A DNA stretch of 64,000 nt from Mesorhizobium sp. 1M-11 (lineage in GTDB: Bacteria; Pseudomonadota; Alphaproteobacteria; Rhizobiales; Rhizobiaceae): the NCBI RefSeq assembly GCF_001303895.1, contig NZ_LJSD01000033.1, positions 62,001 through 126,000 on the forward strand, in the 5' to 3' direction. Both the position numbers and the translations under genes were made by a program. Below the pieces are notes generated by a model. It worked only from the letters and a program-made list of their open reading frames with translations, was not told the DNA's origin and did no database searches. This document shows positions 6,820 through 15,087 of this stretch, piece after piece; within the stretch, counting starts at the first letter, position 1, and each line of letters begins with the position of its first letter.

Positions 6820-9045
6820 ATGAAACGCCAACAACGGATTCTGACCGGAACCGCGCTCGGCCTGCTGATGGCCTCGACACCACTCGCCGCCCTGCCGCTC
6901 CAGGACGACCCGGCGGCACGCGCCGCATCCCCCCTTGTTCTGGCGCAAGCAGAAGGTGACGGCTCAGCCGAAAGCAGCCAGCCGCCGGTGGAACAGGCTG
7001 CGCCGGAGCCGCAACCCGAACCAGTTGCCGCGCCTGAGCCCGTGGCGGCGCCAGAACCCGCTCCGGCAGTCGAGCAGGCCCCTGCACCCGAACCAACCAC
7101 GATACAGGCGCAGCAGGAACCGGAGGCCGCAGAGCCATCCGCCGAGCCTGAATTGCCGCGCAAGAAACGCAAGCAGAGCGAGGAGCAGGCGGAACCCGCA
7201 CCGGCAGAGCAATCCGCACCCGCCGAAGCCGCTCCGGCTCAACAGGAGGCTCCGGCCGCCGATCCGGAGCAGCCGCGCAAGAAGCGCAAGCAGAGTGAAG
7301 AGCAGCCGGCACCCGCCGAAGCTGCGCCTGCCCAACAGGAAGCGCCGGCCGCCGAGCCCGAACAGCCGCGCAAGAAGCGCAAGCAGAGCGAGGAGCAGCA
7401 GGCACCCGCCGAGGCCGCACCTGCCCAACAGGAAGCGCCGGCTGCCGAGCCGGAGCAGCCGCGCAAGAAGCGCAAGCAGGAGCAGACTGAACCTGCAGCC
7501 GAACAGTCGGCGCCTGCCGAAAAGGCACCGGAGGCCAAACCCGCCGAACCCGAACAGAAATCCGCGGAGCCCGAGCAGAAGCCGGCCGAGAAGAAACCCG
7601 CCAAGGAAGAACCTGCGGCAAAGCCGGCGGAAGAGCCAGCCCAGGCAAAACCAGATGAGAAGCCTGCCTCCGAGCAGTCGAAGCCAGCGGAACCCGCGCA
7701 GAGTGGAGAGAAACCGGCGACCGGAGAACAGAAACCGGCTGGACAGGGCGAGACGACCACCAAGCCTGCCGATGAGCCGCAGCCCGGCGAACAGCCGAAA
7801 ACCGGTGAACCGACCGAGCCGGCGCAGGGCGGGCAGCAGCCTGCAACCGGAGAACAGAAGCCGGCCGGCCAGCAGACCGAAGCGCCGGCCAACCCCAATG
7901 CCGCGCCGATCTTCGACAGCCAGAAGGATACTCAGCGTCCGGTCAAGGGCCAGGAAGGCACCACCGCCCAGCCGCAACAACCCGGCCAGGCACCGGCCGA
8001 ACAGCCGGCGGCACAGCCTGCCCAACCAGCTCAGCAACCGGCCGAAAAGGCGCCACCGCCCGCCGACGACAGGGCAGCGCAGGTGACGATCCAACCAGAG
8101 AAGATCGCTCCGGTGACAGAAGAAAAAGGCACGCGGCTCGAACGTGCGCCCGATTTCGACGTGCGCCGGCGTCCACGTCCCGAAGGCGCCGACATCGTCA
8201 AGAACTTCGGCGACCGTACGATCATCCAGTTCAACAACCAGGTGATCGTCGAAAGCAACGAGCGACCGCGCATCACCCGTGATGCACAGGATGTCTACTA
8301 CGAGGATCTGCCGCGCGGCCGCACACGCGAGACCATCGTACGTGACAACGGCAACCAGATCATCACCATCCGCAACCGCAATGGCGATATCGTCAGGCGG
8401 TCCCGCATCACACCGGACGGGCAGGAATACGTGCTGAGCTATGTCGATGAACGCTACTATGAAGACATGAACGAATGGCGCGATCCGGGCGACGAGCTGC
8501 CGCCGATCTACGTCGATATTCCGCGCGAAGAATACATCCTGGAATCGGAATATGTCCGCAGCCCCGATGACTATTATGTCTTCCTGGAGCGGCCACCGGT
8601 GGAGAAGGTCAAGCGTCTCTATTCGATCGACGAGGTCAAGCGCTCGGCGCGTGTGCGCGATATCGCCCGCCGCATCGATCTCGACACGCTGAACTTCGAG
8701 TTCGGCTCAGCCACGATCCCCGAAAGCGAGGTGCAAAAGTTGCAAGGTGTCGCGGACGCCATGCAGAAGCTGCTCGCCAAGAACCCGGCCGAGACCTTCC
8801 TGATCGAAGGTCACACCGACGCCGTCGGGTCGGATGTCGCCAATCTGGCGCTGTCTGACCGCCGCGCGGAGGCGGTGGCCAACGCGCTGAGCAGCGTCTT
8901 CGACGTCCCGCCGGAAAACCTGAGCACGCAGGGCTACGGCGAACGCTATCTCAAGGTGAAAAGCGACAAGCCGGAGCGCGAGAACCGGCGCGTCGCCATC
9001 CGCCGCATCACCCCGCTGGTGGCGCCGATGGCTAACGCAAAATAG
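6820..9045 (+). CDS. OmpA-family protein with long Pro/Ala/Glu/Gln-rich repeat arm
   Basis: This 741-residue envelope protein starts at 6820, where AAAGGAGATTCGAC precedes the ATG, and has a signal peptide (about residues 1-27). Residues ~45-430 are low-complexity Pro/Ala/Glu/Gln/Lys sequence. They include 31-residue repeats, each with a basic PRKKRKQ block (blocks encoded at 7156, 7273, 7366 and 7459). A charged middle region, rich in Arg/Asp/Glu/Tyr, precedes a C-terminal OmpA domain (about residues 620-735). That domain has FEFGSATI, IEGHTDAVGS, LSDRRAEAV and GYGERY motifs for peptidoglycan binding. The arm probably spans the periplasm. Homologues with the same architecture occur in rhizobia; the repeat number likely varies between strains. 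Confidence 0.88.
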   Translation: MKRQQRILTGTALGLLMASTPLAALPLQDDPAARAASPLVLAQAEGDGSAESSQPPVEQAAPEPQPEPVAAPEPVAAPEPAPAVEQAPAPEPTTIQAQQEPEAAEPSAEPELPRKKRKQSEEQAEPAPAEQSAPAEAAPAQQEAPAADPEQPRKKRKQSEEQPAPAEAAPAQQEAPAAEPEQPRKKRKQSEEQQAPAEAAPAQQEAPAAEPEQPRKKRKQEQTEPAAEQSAPAEKAPEAKPAEPEQKSAEPEQKPAEKKPAKEEPAAKPAEEPAQAKPDEKPASEQSKPAEPAQSGEKPATGEQKPAGQGETTTKPADEPQPGEQPKTGEPTEPAQGGQQPATGEQKPAGQQTEAPANPNAAPIFDSQKDTQRPVKGQEGTTAQPQQPGQAPAEQPAAQPAQPAQQPAEKAPPPADDRAAQVTIQPEKIAPVTEEKGTRLERAPDFDVRRRPRPEGADIVKNFGDRTIIQFNNQVIVESNERPRITRDAQDVYYEDLPRGRTRETIVRDNGNQIITIRNRNGDIVRRSRITPDGQEYVLSYVDERYYEDMNEWRDPGDELPPIYVDIPREEYILESEYVRSPDDYYVFLERPPVEKVKRLYSIDEVKRSARVRDIARRIDLDTLNFEFGSATIPESEVQKLQGVADAMQKLLAKNPAETFLIEGHTDAVGSDVANLALSDRRAEAVANALSSVFDVPPENLSTQGYGERYLKVKSDKPERENRRVAIRRITPLVAPMANAK
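7156..7480 (+). repeat. In-gene tandem repeats of 93 bp in the OmpA-family gene
   Basis: The segment starting CCGCGCAAGAA recurs at 7156, 7273, 7366 and 7459. The last two intervals are exactly 93 bp (31 codons), and the first is 117 bp (93 plus 24). Each unit encodes PRKKRKQSEEQ followed by PAEAAPAQQEAPAA and an EPEQ linker. Units are similar but not identical in DNA, so expansion is not very recent. Confidence 0.85.
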
Positions 9046-9140
9046 GCGGTTCTGCTCCTAGGGCATTGATTCGCCACATTGGGAGTCCCAAATGTTAGTG
9101 GGGTTCCCTGCCCCGTCCCGTCCTGAACGGGACGTCAAAG

Positions 9141-9176
9141 AGGCCCGGCCGGCTTACTCCACCGACCGGGTCTTTT
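9141..9176 (+). terminator. Terminator after the OmpA-family gene
   Basis: AGGCCCGGCCGG pairs with CCGACCGGGTCT across a 9-nt loop, with one wobble and one mismatch. TTT follows. It lies about 95 bp after the stop codon. The rest of 9046-9473 holds only the repeats listed next and no gene. Confidence 0.7.
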
Positions 9177-9340
9177 GCTGAGCACGCTTCCGAATCGAGC
9201 AGCAGCGAAGCAAAAAGTTGCAGGTCCTTGTGGCAAAGATCATGCGACAAACGGGAGATGGAACGGAAGCCGGTTCATCGTGATCGCAATCCGCTCCAGA
9301 GCATTTCGCGTCTTGCCAAGACCGCGCCGCTCACTGGAGC

Positions 9341-9360
9341 GTTTCCGTTTCCACGGAAAC
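9341..9360. repeat. Short hairpin repeat GTTTCCGT-N4-ACGGAAAC
   Basis: An 8-bp perfect stem with a 4-nt loop, flanked by GGAGC. The same stem sequence with a different loop occurs at 56139-56158, next to another family A copy. The two hairpins seem to travel together. Confidence 0.65.
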
Positions 9361-9390
9361 GCGGAACCCTCCAACTTTTGTTTTTTTTGC

Positions 9391-9434
9391 GCAATTCCGG
9401 ACGCAAAACCGCGACACACTTTTGCTGGAATTGC
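9391..9434. repeat. Dispersed palindromic repeat, family A, copy 2
   Basis: A 44-bp element, GCAATTCC...GGAATTGC, about 90 percent identical to 5621-5663 by eye. A run of T residues precedes it. It lies 39 bp upstream of the YqhA-like start codon. Confidence 0.75.
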
Positions 9435-9473
9435 TCTAAAAAACGACGCCGACTGGAAGCACGGACGCATTTC

Positions 9474-9995
9474 ATGAAACGCCTCGAACTCGCCATCGAA
9501 TCCATCATCCTGGCCTCGCGCTGGCTGCTCGTGGTCTTCTACCTCGGGCTCGGCCTGGCGCTCGCCATCTATGCGCTCTCGTTTGCCAAGAAACTCTATG
9601 AGTTCATCACCAAGGTGATGGTGCTGGGCGACACCGACACGATCCTGAAGATCCTCGGCCTCATCGATGCAGCGCTCGTCGCCTCGCTGGTGGTGATGGT
9701 CATCATCTCGGGCTACGAAAACTTCGTCAGCCGTTTCGATGAGCATGACGGCAAGGTGCACTGGCTGGGCACGATCGATGTCGGTTCGCTGAAGGTCAAG
9801 GTCGCCTCGACCATCGTGGCGATCTCGTCGATCCATCTGCTGCAGGTGTTCCTCAACTCCTCGTCCTATTCGACCGAGCAGTTGATGTGGCTGACCATCA
9901 TCCACCTCACCTTCGTGCTGTCCGCGCTGATGCTGGCCTATATCGACAGGCTGATGGGCCACGGAAAAGGCGACAAGAGCGCTTCGCCCGACTGA
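9474..9995 (+). CDS. UPF0114 (YqhA/TIGR00645) inner-membrane protein
   Basis: This is a 173-residue protein with four hydrophobic segments (about residues 10-34, 55-78, 103-126 and 134-154). The N-terminal ESIILASRWLLVVFYLGLG and the central SGYENFVSRF are typical of UPF0114/TIGR00645. The start at 9474 (MKRLELAIES) is chosen by alignment with that family; upstream in-frame sequence runs into the repeat element and is not conserved in kind. Function is unknown; some members have been proposed to be channel- or transporter-like. It stands alone and converges with the SDR gene. Confidence 0.85.
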   Translation: MKRLELAIESIILASRWLLVVFYLGLGLALAIYALSFAKKLYEFITKVMVLGDTDTILKILGLIDAALVASLVVMVIISGYENFVSRFDEHDGKVHWLGTIDVGSLKVKVASTIVAISSIHLLQVFLNSSSYSTEQLMWLTIIHLTFVLSALMLAYIDRLMGHGKGDKSASPD

Positions 9996-10017
9996 TCGCA
10001 GCGCTCTCCGATCAGGT

Positions 10018-10884
10018 CTAGAACAGCCCGGTCACCTTGGTTTGGGTGCGAGCGAACACTTCATCCGGCACGAAGAAGTCGCCGGCCAGGGCGCCCTTTG
10101 CGCCCGGCGCGTATTTCGAGAAATCAGTGACCCCCTCGGCACGCAGCACTTCCTCGTCGATGTAGAAATTTCCGGTCGCCTCGCGCGATGGGCGCGTCAG
10201 GATGGCATGCGCCGCGTCCGCCATGATCTCTGGCGAACGGCTCATCGCCGCCACCGTCTCGCCACCGAGAAGATTGCGTATTGCTGCCGTGTCGATCGCC
10301 GTCAACGGCCACAGCGAATTGACCGCGATACCTGCCGATGCGAATTCGGCGCTCATGCCCAGCGTGCACATCGACATGCCGAACTTCGCCATCGTGTAGG
10401 CGACATGGCCCTTGAACCACTTGGCTTTCATGTCAAGCGGCGGCGCCAGATTCAAAATATGAGGGTTTGACGCTAACTTAAGGTGCGGAATGCACATTTT
10501 GGAAACGAGGAAGGTGCCGCGCGTGTTGATCTGGTGCATCAGATCGTAGCGTTTCATGTCGGTTTCCAGCGTGCCGGTAAGCTGGATGGCACTGGCATTG
10601 TTCACACAAATATCGATGCCGCCGAAACGCTCGACCGTCTTGGCGACGGCTTCCGCGACCTGTGGCTCTTCGCGAATGTCGCACAGCACCGGAAGCCCCC
10701 TGCCGCCAGCCTTTTCGATCGCTTCGACAGCTGTGTGAATGGTGCCAGGCAGCTTGGGGTGCGGCGTATCCGTCTTGGCCGCGATGGTGACATTGGCGCC
10801 ATCGCGCGCGGCCCGCAACGCTATCGCCAGCCCGATGCCACGCGACCCGCCTGAAATGAACAGCGTCTTTCCCTTGAGCGACAT
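10018..10884 (-). CDS. SDR family oxidoreductase (HSDL2-like)
   Basis: This is a 288-residue Rossmann-fold enzyme. It has the cofactor motif SGGSRGIG (about residues 11-18), NNAS near 98-101, and YTMAK with catalytic Tyr and Lys near residue 170. The usual catalytic Ser position reads Ala in LNLAPPL, which matches the position of SPPL in HSDL2-type SDRs, so catalysis may differ. CAGGGAG precedes the start at 10884; the longer in-frame N-terminus lacks such a site. The substrate is unknown, but related proteins act on fatty-acyl or terpenoid substrates. It lies downstream of the LuxR gene on the same strand with a 103-bp gap. Confidence 0.85.
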   Translation of the reverse strand: MSLKGKTLFISGGSRGIGLAIALRAARDGANVTIAAKTDTPHPKLPGTIHTAVEAIEKAGGRGLPVLCDIREEPQVAEAVAKTVERFGGIDICVNNASAIQLTGTLETDMKRYDLMHQINTRGTFLVSKMCIPHLKLASNPHILNLAPPLDMKAKWFKGHVAYTMAKFGMSMCTLGMSAEFASAGIAVNSLWPLTAIDTAAIRNLLGGETVAAMSRSPEIMADAAHAILTRPSREATGNFYIDEEVLRAEGVTDFSKYAPGAKGALAGDFFVPDEVFARTQTKVTGLF

Positions 10885-10987
10885 GCCATCGATCTCCCTG
10901 CAGCAACGGGCGATCCTTGCCCGGTCTGTACAGGGATGCAAGGTGGGTAAGCCCGCATCGATGGTGACGCTGGGGCGTGTCTGACCG

Positions 10988-11578
10988 CTAGACCAGCACC
11001 AGCCCCTGTCGCATGGCGATCGCAATCGCGTCCGTGCGGTTGGCGGCACCGAGCTTTGTCAGGATCGCCGCGACATGGAATTTGGCGGTATGCACGGAAA
11101 TGTCGAGCCGACGGGCGATCACCTTGTTGGGCGCGCCTTCGGCCAACAAGGCCAATACCTCCGCTTCGCGCGGCGACAGCGACGGCCGCGCGGCAACCTC
11201 ATGGTCGCCACTCAGGTGATCGTCCGCTTCTGCTGCGAAATCGACCGTTTCCAAAGCTTCTTCGTCCCGGACCGCATGATACCCGGCCACCGCCAGCCGC
11301 GCTGCGGCAGCGATCAGCCCGTCCTCGGCATTCGGCGGCAAAACGGCAAAGACACGCCCCGCGCTGCCATTGACGGCGGCAACGGGGCGAGACGACAGGA
11401 GCACCAGCGGCACCGCCAGCTGAAGGGCGGCGTTGTCGACGATGGCCACGTCGACGCCAGAAACGCTGCCTGCCGGCACCGGCGCGAACTCCTCGCTAGC
11501 GGCCAGCGATGCCGACAGCCGTTCGGCCCGCCCGGCATCGCCGAGCGCGATCAGCACTGTCAGTCGCCTGCCTGCCAT
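10988..11578 (-). CDS. LuxR-family regulator with degenerate receiver-like N-terminus
   Basis: This 196-residue protein has a clear C-terminal LuxR/GerE DNA-binding domain (LSPREAEVLALLAEGAPNKVIARRLDISVHTAKFHVAAILTKLGAANRTDA, split across about residues 132-185). The N-terminal ~110 residues resemble a truncated receiver fold but lack a clear acidic pocket and phospho-Asp, so phosphorylation is unlikely. It starts at 11578 with AGAGGATCG upstream; a TTG four codons earlier is possible. The start is only 8 bp from the stop of the pseudoprotease gene, so the two are almost certainly cotranscribed. Confidence 0.82.
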   Translation of the reverse strand: MAGRRLTVLIALGDAGRAERLSASLAASEEFAPVPAGSVSGVDVAIVDNAALQLAVPLVLLSSRPVAAVNGSAGRVFAVLPPNAEDGLIAAAARLAVAGYHAVRDEEALETVDFAAEADDHLSGDHEVAARPSLSPREAEVLALLAEGAPNKVIARRLDISVHTAKFHVAAILTKLGAANRTDAIAIAMRQGLVLV

Positions 11579-11586
11579 CGATCCTC

Positions 11587-12456
11587 TCAATTCAGCGGCT
11601 TTTCGCCGATCGTCACGACAACCTCGCTGCGGTCGCCGCCGCGCAGGATGCCAAGCTTGACCGAAGTGCCGGCGCTGTCAGGCCCCAGCCTTCTCATCAA
11701 GCCACGCGGCCCTTCCACCGGCTCGCCATTCCAGGCCACGATGATGTCGCCGACATGCAGTCCGGCGGCCTTGGCCGGACCATTGTCGTCCAGTCCCATC
11801 ACCATGGCACCGGTCGTGTCGCCATCGCGCGCAGGGTGCAGGGCTGCACCCAGATAACCGCGCACGACATGGCCCTTGTCCTTCAGCACGGCCACCGTAC
11901 GCTCGATGGTCTCGAACGGAATGACCAGAGCGCGGCGGCGTGGCCCGAACAGGAGCATACCGATCAGTCCGCCTCCGGCATCCAGCACCGGCCCGCCTTC
12001 GAAGCGCCCGCCGGCGCCGACAGCGAGATTGATACGCCGGTCGATGGTGCCGCCACGCATCGAGCGCCAGGCTGGCCCAACTTCACCGACCGTTCCAAGC
12101 ACGGCAAGTGCCGCGCCCCCGCTGTTGCCGATGGCAATCGCGACATTGCCGGGTCGCACGGCAGCGGCCTTCGCCAAAACCGGCAGGCCGGGTTGCTCGG
12201 TCTTCAACAGTGCGACGCCGGTTGAGGGATCGCGGCCGGCGAGCGTCGCCTTCACGCCTTCGCCGGAGCCGAGCGTCAATTCGAGCTCATCGTCGGCATC
12301 GAGGACCTCCTCGGCAGCGACGAAGTAGCCTGCCCCCCAATGAAAAGCAGAGGCGGTACGGCCGTGATGCATATTGAGACTGGCGACAGCAGACGCCGCG
12401 CCTTCCGCGATATCGGCGACGGCGTCCGAAAAGGCGCCAAGATTGAAGTCGCTCAT
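11587..12456 (-). CDS. HtrA-like pseudoprotease: trypsin-fold plus PDZ, no catalytic triad
   Basis: This 289-residue protein has no signal peptide. Residues ~15-190 align with the trypsin-like fold of the divergent protease gene next door, and residues ~195-285 form a PDZ domain (GYLGAAL, GLHVGDIIVAWNGEPV). All three catalytic positions are changed. The His is Glu50 (VAAEEVL), the Asp is Gly80 (DPSTGVAL), and the Ser is Glu153 (RFEGGPV), while the scaffold around them is kept. It should therefore not be proteolytic, but could bind peptides or partner the active protease. It is cotranscribed with the LuxR gene. Confidence 0.82.
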   Translation of the reverse strand: MSDFNLGAFSDAVADIAEGAASAVASLNMHHGRTASAFHWGAGYFVAAEEVLDADDELELTLGSGEGVKATLAGRDPSTGVALLKTEQPGLPVLAKAAAVRPGNVAIAIGNSGGAALAVLGTVGEVGPAWRSMRGGTIDRRINLAVGAGGRFEGGPVLDAGGGLIGMLLFGPRRRALVIPFETIERTVAVLKDKGHVVRGYLGAALHPARDGDTTGAMVMGLDDNGPAKAAGLHVGDIIVAWNGEPVEGPRGLMRRLGPDSAGTSVKLGILRGGDRSEVVVTIGEKPLN

Positions 12457-12624
12457 GATGACCTCCGGGATTGTTGGTTCCCCAGATATCGCCGTCTCGG
12501 GCCGGCAATGGTACTCGCCTGACGGCTAGGAAAACCGGCTGCTGGCCATCTGGTCAGGTCGCGGTGAAACCTCGTGCTCCGCACATATAGGCATCGATCC
12601 GCATTTTCACATGGGAAGCCTGCC

Positions 12625-13578
12625 ATGGCATTGCCTGCTCTCGATCCAATTGCCCAGGACGACACTCTGCTCGATGCCTATTCTTCCACGGTCGCTGATG
12701 CCGTCGACCGTATCGGTCCCGCTGTCTGCCGCATCGAGCGGATCGGCGGGCGCGGCGGGCATGGTTCGGGTTTCGTCATTTCGCCAGATGGGTTGATCAT
12801 CACCAATTTCCACGTCGTCGGCGACGCCCGCGCCGTGCGCGTCGCCATGCCCGACGGCACCGTCGATGAGGGGCGCGTGCTTGGCTCCGACCCAGACACC
12901 GACATCGCGCTGGTGCGTGCCGGCGGTTCCTTCGCCAACGTGGCCCCTTTGGGCGATTCCAAACGGCTCAGGCGCGGGCAGATCGCGATCGCCATCGGCA
13001 ATCCGCTGGGTTTCGAATGGACGGTGACCACCGGTGTCGTCTCCGCGCTCGGGCGCTCCATGCGCGCCACCACGGGTCGGCTGATCGATGATGTCATCCA
13101 GACCGACGCCGCGCTCAATCCCGGCAACTCCGGCGGACCGCTGGTCTCGTCTGCCGGCGAAGTCATCGGCGTCAACACTGCCATGATCCCCGGTGCGCAG
13201 GGCATCGCTTTCGCGGTCGCTTCCAACACCGCCAATTTCGTCATCGCCGAGATCATCCGCTTCGGCCGTGTGCGGCGCGCCTTCATCGGTATTTCCGCAG
13301 ATACGACCAACTTGCCGCGCCGTGCAGCACTGCTTTCCCAGGTCACCAGCAGCACGGCGGTGCGGTTGCGCAGCGTCGAGCCCGGCGGCCCTGCGGCAAA
13401 GGCTGGATTGAAGGAAGGCGACATCGTCGTCGCCATCGATGGACGGCCGGTGACCGGCGTCGACGATCTGGTCAGGATGCTCGACGCCGAACGCATCGGC
13501 CGTGAAACGGTCTGCACCATCCTGCGCCGCACCAGCGTCAGCCGCGTCGCGGTGACGCCGGCGGCAAGGGCTGGATGA
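12625..13578 (+). CDS. Trypsin-like serine protease with PDZ (S1C, DegP/HtrA type), no export signal
   Basis: This 317-residue protease has an intact triad: His63 (NFHVVG), Asp93 (DTDIALV) and Ser169 (NPGNSGGP). One C-terminal PDZ domain (about residues 215-310, GLKEGDIVVAIDGRPV) follows. Most HtrA proteases are exported, but the N-terminus (MALPALDPIAQDD) has no hydrophobic segment, so it is probably cytoplasmic. The start at 12625 is chosen by family alignment; the ribosome-binding site is weak (GGGAAG). The gene is divergent from the catalytically dead homologue across 168 bp, which suggests a shared promoter region and a common role. Confidence 0.87.
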   Translation: MALPALDPIAQDDTLLDAYSSTVADAVDRIGPAVCRIERIGGRGGHGSGFVISPDGLIITNFHVVGDARAVRVAMPDGTVDEGRVLGSDPDTDIALVRAGGSFANVAPLGDSKRLRRGQIAIAIGNPLGFEWTVTTGVVSALGRSMRATTGRLIDDVIQTDAALNPGNSGGPLVSSAGEVIGVNTAMIPGAQGIAFAVASNTANFVIAEIIRFGRVRRAFIGISADTTNLPRRAALLSQVTSSTAVRLRSVEPGGPAAKAGLKEGDIVVAIDGRPVTGVDDLVRMLDAERIGRETVCTILRRTSVSRVAVTPAARAG

Positions 13579-13580
13579 CG

Positions 13581-14594
13581 CTACCAGCCGGCAAGTACGA
13601 TCTTGCCCAGCGTGGTGCCGGATTCGATCTGGGCGTGCGCGCGCTTCAAATTCGTTGCCGAGATCGTTCCATAGGTGTCGGCCATGGTGGACTTGACCTT
13701 GCCGGCATCGACCAGCCCAGCCACTTCGGTCAGAAGCTCGTGCTGGCGGATCATGTCCGCGGTCTGGTGCACGGGCCGCGCGAACATCATTTCCCAGTGC
13801 AGGGACAACGCCTTCGATTTGAACAGCGTGACGTCGAAGGATTTCGGGTCATCGATCAAGGCCACCCTGCCCTGTGGCGCGATCAGCTTGGAGATCTCGT
13901 CCGCGTGGGCACCGCTGTGGGTCAGTGAAAACACGAAGGCAGGCGTGCCGATGCCAAGCGCGGCCACCTGATCCGACATGGACTTGCGATGGTCAATCAC
14001 ATGATGCGCACCACGCGCTTTGACCCATTCAACCGTTTCAGGCCGCGAGGCGGTGGCGATGACCGTCAGATCGGTCAGGGCACGCAGAAGCTGGATGGCG
14101 ATCGAACCGACACCACCAGCGGCCCCGACGATGACGATGGCGTTGGCTGCACCAGCAACCGGCCGGGTCACCTCAAGTCGGTCGAACAACGCCTCATAAG
14201 CAGTGATTGTCGTCAGCGGCAAAGCGGCAGCCGCCGCAAAATCCAGGGAGCGTGGCTTCAGCGCCGCGATCCGCTCGTCCACCAGATGGAATTCGGCATT
14301 CGAGCCCGGCCGGTTGATCGCCCCGGCGTAATAGACCGCGTCGCCGGGCTTGAACAGGCTCACGTCCGGACCGGTTTCAACCACGATGCCAGCGGCATCC
14401 CAGCCAAGCACCCTGTGCTGCCCATCGGCCGGCTTCGCGCCGGCGCGGACCTTGGTGTCGACCGGATTGACTGAAACCGCCTTGACCTCGACCAGGATGT
14501 CCCGGCCAAGAGCCTTTGGGCGCGGCAGTTCGATGTCGACGAGGGATGAAGGCGCCGATATCGGCTGCGGTTCCAGATACCCGATGGCACGCAT
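13581..14594 (-). CDS. Zinc-independent quinone-oxidoreductase-like MDR dehydrogenase
   Basis: This 337-residue MDR-superfamily enzyme has an N-terminal GroES-like domain (about residues 30-130) and a Rossmann NAD(P)H domain with [15 protein letters not shown] near residue 155. The family zinc ligands are missing (GWDAAGIV where GHE would stand), so it is a zinc-independent reductase of the QOR/ZADH type. Substrates of such enzymes are quinones or alpha,beta-unsaturated carbonyls. It converges with the protease gene (2-bp gap) and is divergent from the HxlR regulator, which probably controls it in response to an electrophile. Confidence 0.85.
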   Translation of the reverse strand: MRAIGYLEPQPISAPSSLVDIELPRPKALGRDILVEVKAVSVNPVDTKVRAGAKPADGQHRVLGWDAAGIVVETGPDVSLFKPGDAVYYAGAINRPGSNAEFHLVDERIAALKPRSLDFAAAAALPLTTITAYEALFDRLEVTRPVAGAANAIVIVGAAGGVGSIAIQLLRALTDLTVIATASRPETVEWVKARGAHHVIDHRKSMSDQVAALGIGTPAFVFSLTHSGAHADEISKLIAPQGRVALIDDPKSFDVTLFKSKALSLHWEMMFARPVHQTADMIRQHELLTEVAGLVDAGKVKSTMADTYGTISATNLKRAHAQIESGTTLGKIVLAGW

Positions 14595-14635
14595 GGCATG
14601 TCTCCTTTTTTGCGTACATGCCAGATGTGCTCTAT

Positions 14636-14658
14636 GTGCGTTTATCGCAAGAATGCAC
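14636..14658. promoter_or_regulatory. Possible HxlR operator: GTGCGTT-N9-AATGCAC
   Basis: An imperfect dyad (GTGCGTT and AATGCAC, 6 of 7 positions symmetric) lies in the 108-bp divergent gap between the MDR enzyme and the HxlR gene, 45 bp before the hxlR start. A nearby ATGTGC repeat at about 14625 has the same half-site. The assignment is a guess from position and symmetry. Confidence 0.35.
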
Positions 14659-14702
14659 TTTTAGTGTATATAGTGTCGAAAAAGGTACCATCGAGGAATC
14701 CC

Positions 14703-15065
14703 ATGGGCCGCATCCGTCATCAAGATCTGCGCAGTTCGCCAGCCTGTCCCGTGGAAGGCACATTGGAACTCATCGGCGGCAAGTGGAAAGGCGTGATCCT
14801 CTACCATCTCATCCAGCAGGACACACTTCGCTTCAACGAATTGCGCCGCAAGATGCACGTCACCCAGCGCATGCTGACCAACCAGTTGCGCGAGCTGGAG
14901 GCGAGCGGTCTCATCGACCGCAAGGTCTATGCAGAGGTTCCGCCCAGGGTTGAATATTCACTGACCGACCGTGGACGGTCACTGGAACCGATCATCCTGG
15001 CGCTGAAGCGCTGGGGTGACGACAACATTCTCGCCATGGGTTACGTCGCGCCGGGCAATTGCTAG
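14703..15065 (+). CDS. HxlR family winged-helix regulator
   Basis: This is a 120-residue MarR-like regulator of the HxlR type: [22 protein letters not shown] (split, about residues 16-38) and the helix-turn-helix with RFNELRRK...[14 protein letters not shown]. The single Cys in ACPVEG is the conserved HxlR redox/electrophile-sensing cysteine seen in HypR and YodB. The start at 14703 has GAGGAATCCC immediately upstream. It is divergent from the oxidoreductase gene, the classic arrangement for YodB/HypR-type control. Confidence 0.88.
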   Translation: MGRIRHQDLRSSPACPVEGTLELIGGKWKGVILYHLIQQDTLRFNELRRKMHVTQRMLTNQLRELEASGLIDRKVYAEVPPRVEYSLTDRGRSLEPIILALKRWGDDNILAMGYVAPGNC

Positions 15066-15087
15066 TGCCACCGCGTCTTCGACGAGC

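Noticed and set aside
7156..7480. Regular 93-bp units resembling a CRISPR-like or minisatellite array
   Set aside because: The units are protein-coding in frame with no spacers of unrelated sequence and no cas genes; they are in-gene repeats.
6716..8094. Long minus-strand open frames opposite the OmpA-family repeat arm
   Set aside because: They mirror the low-complexity codon usage of the real gene, and repeats on the other strand have no independent start or motif.
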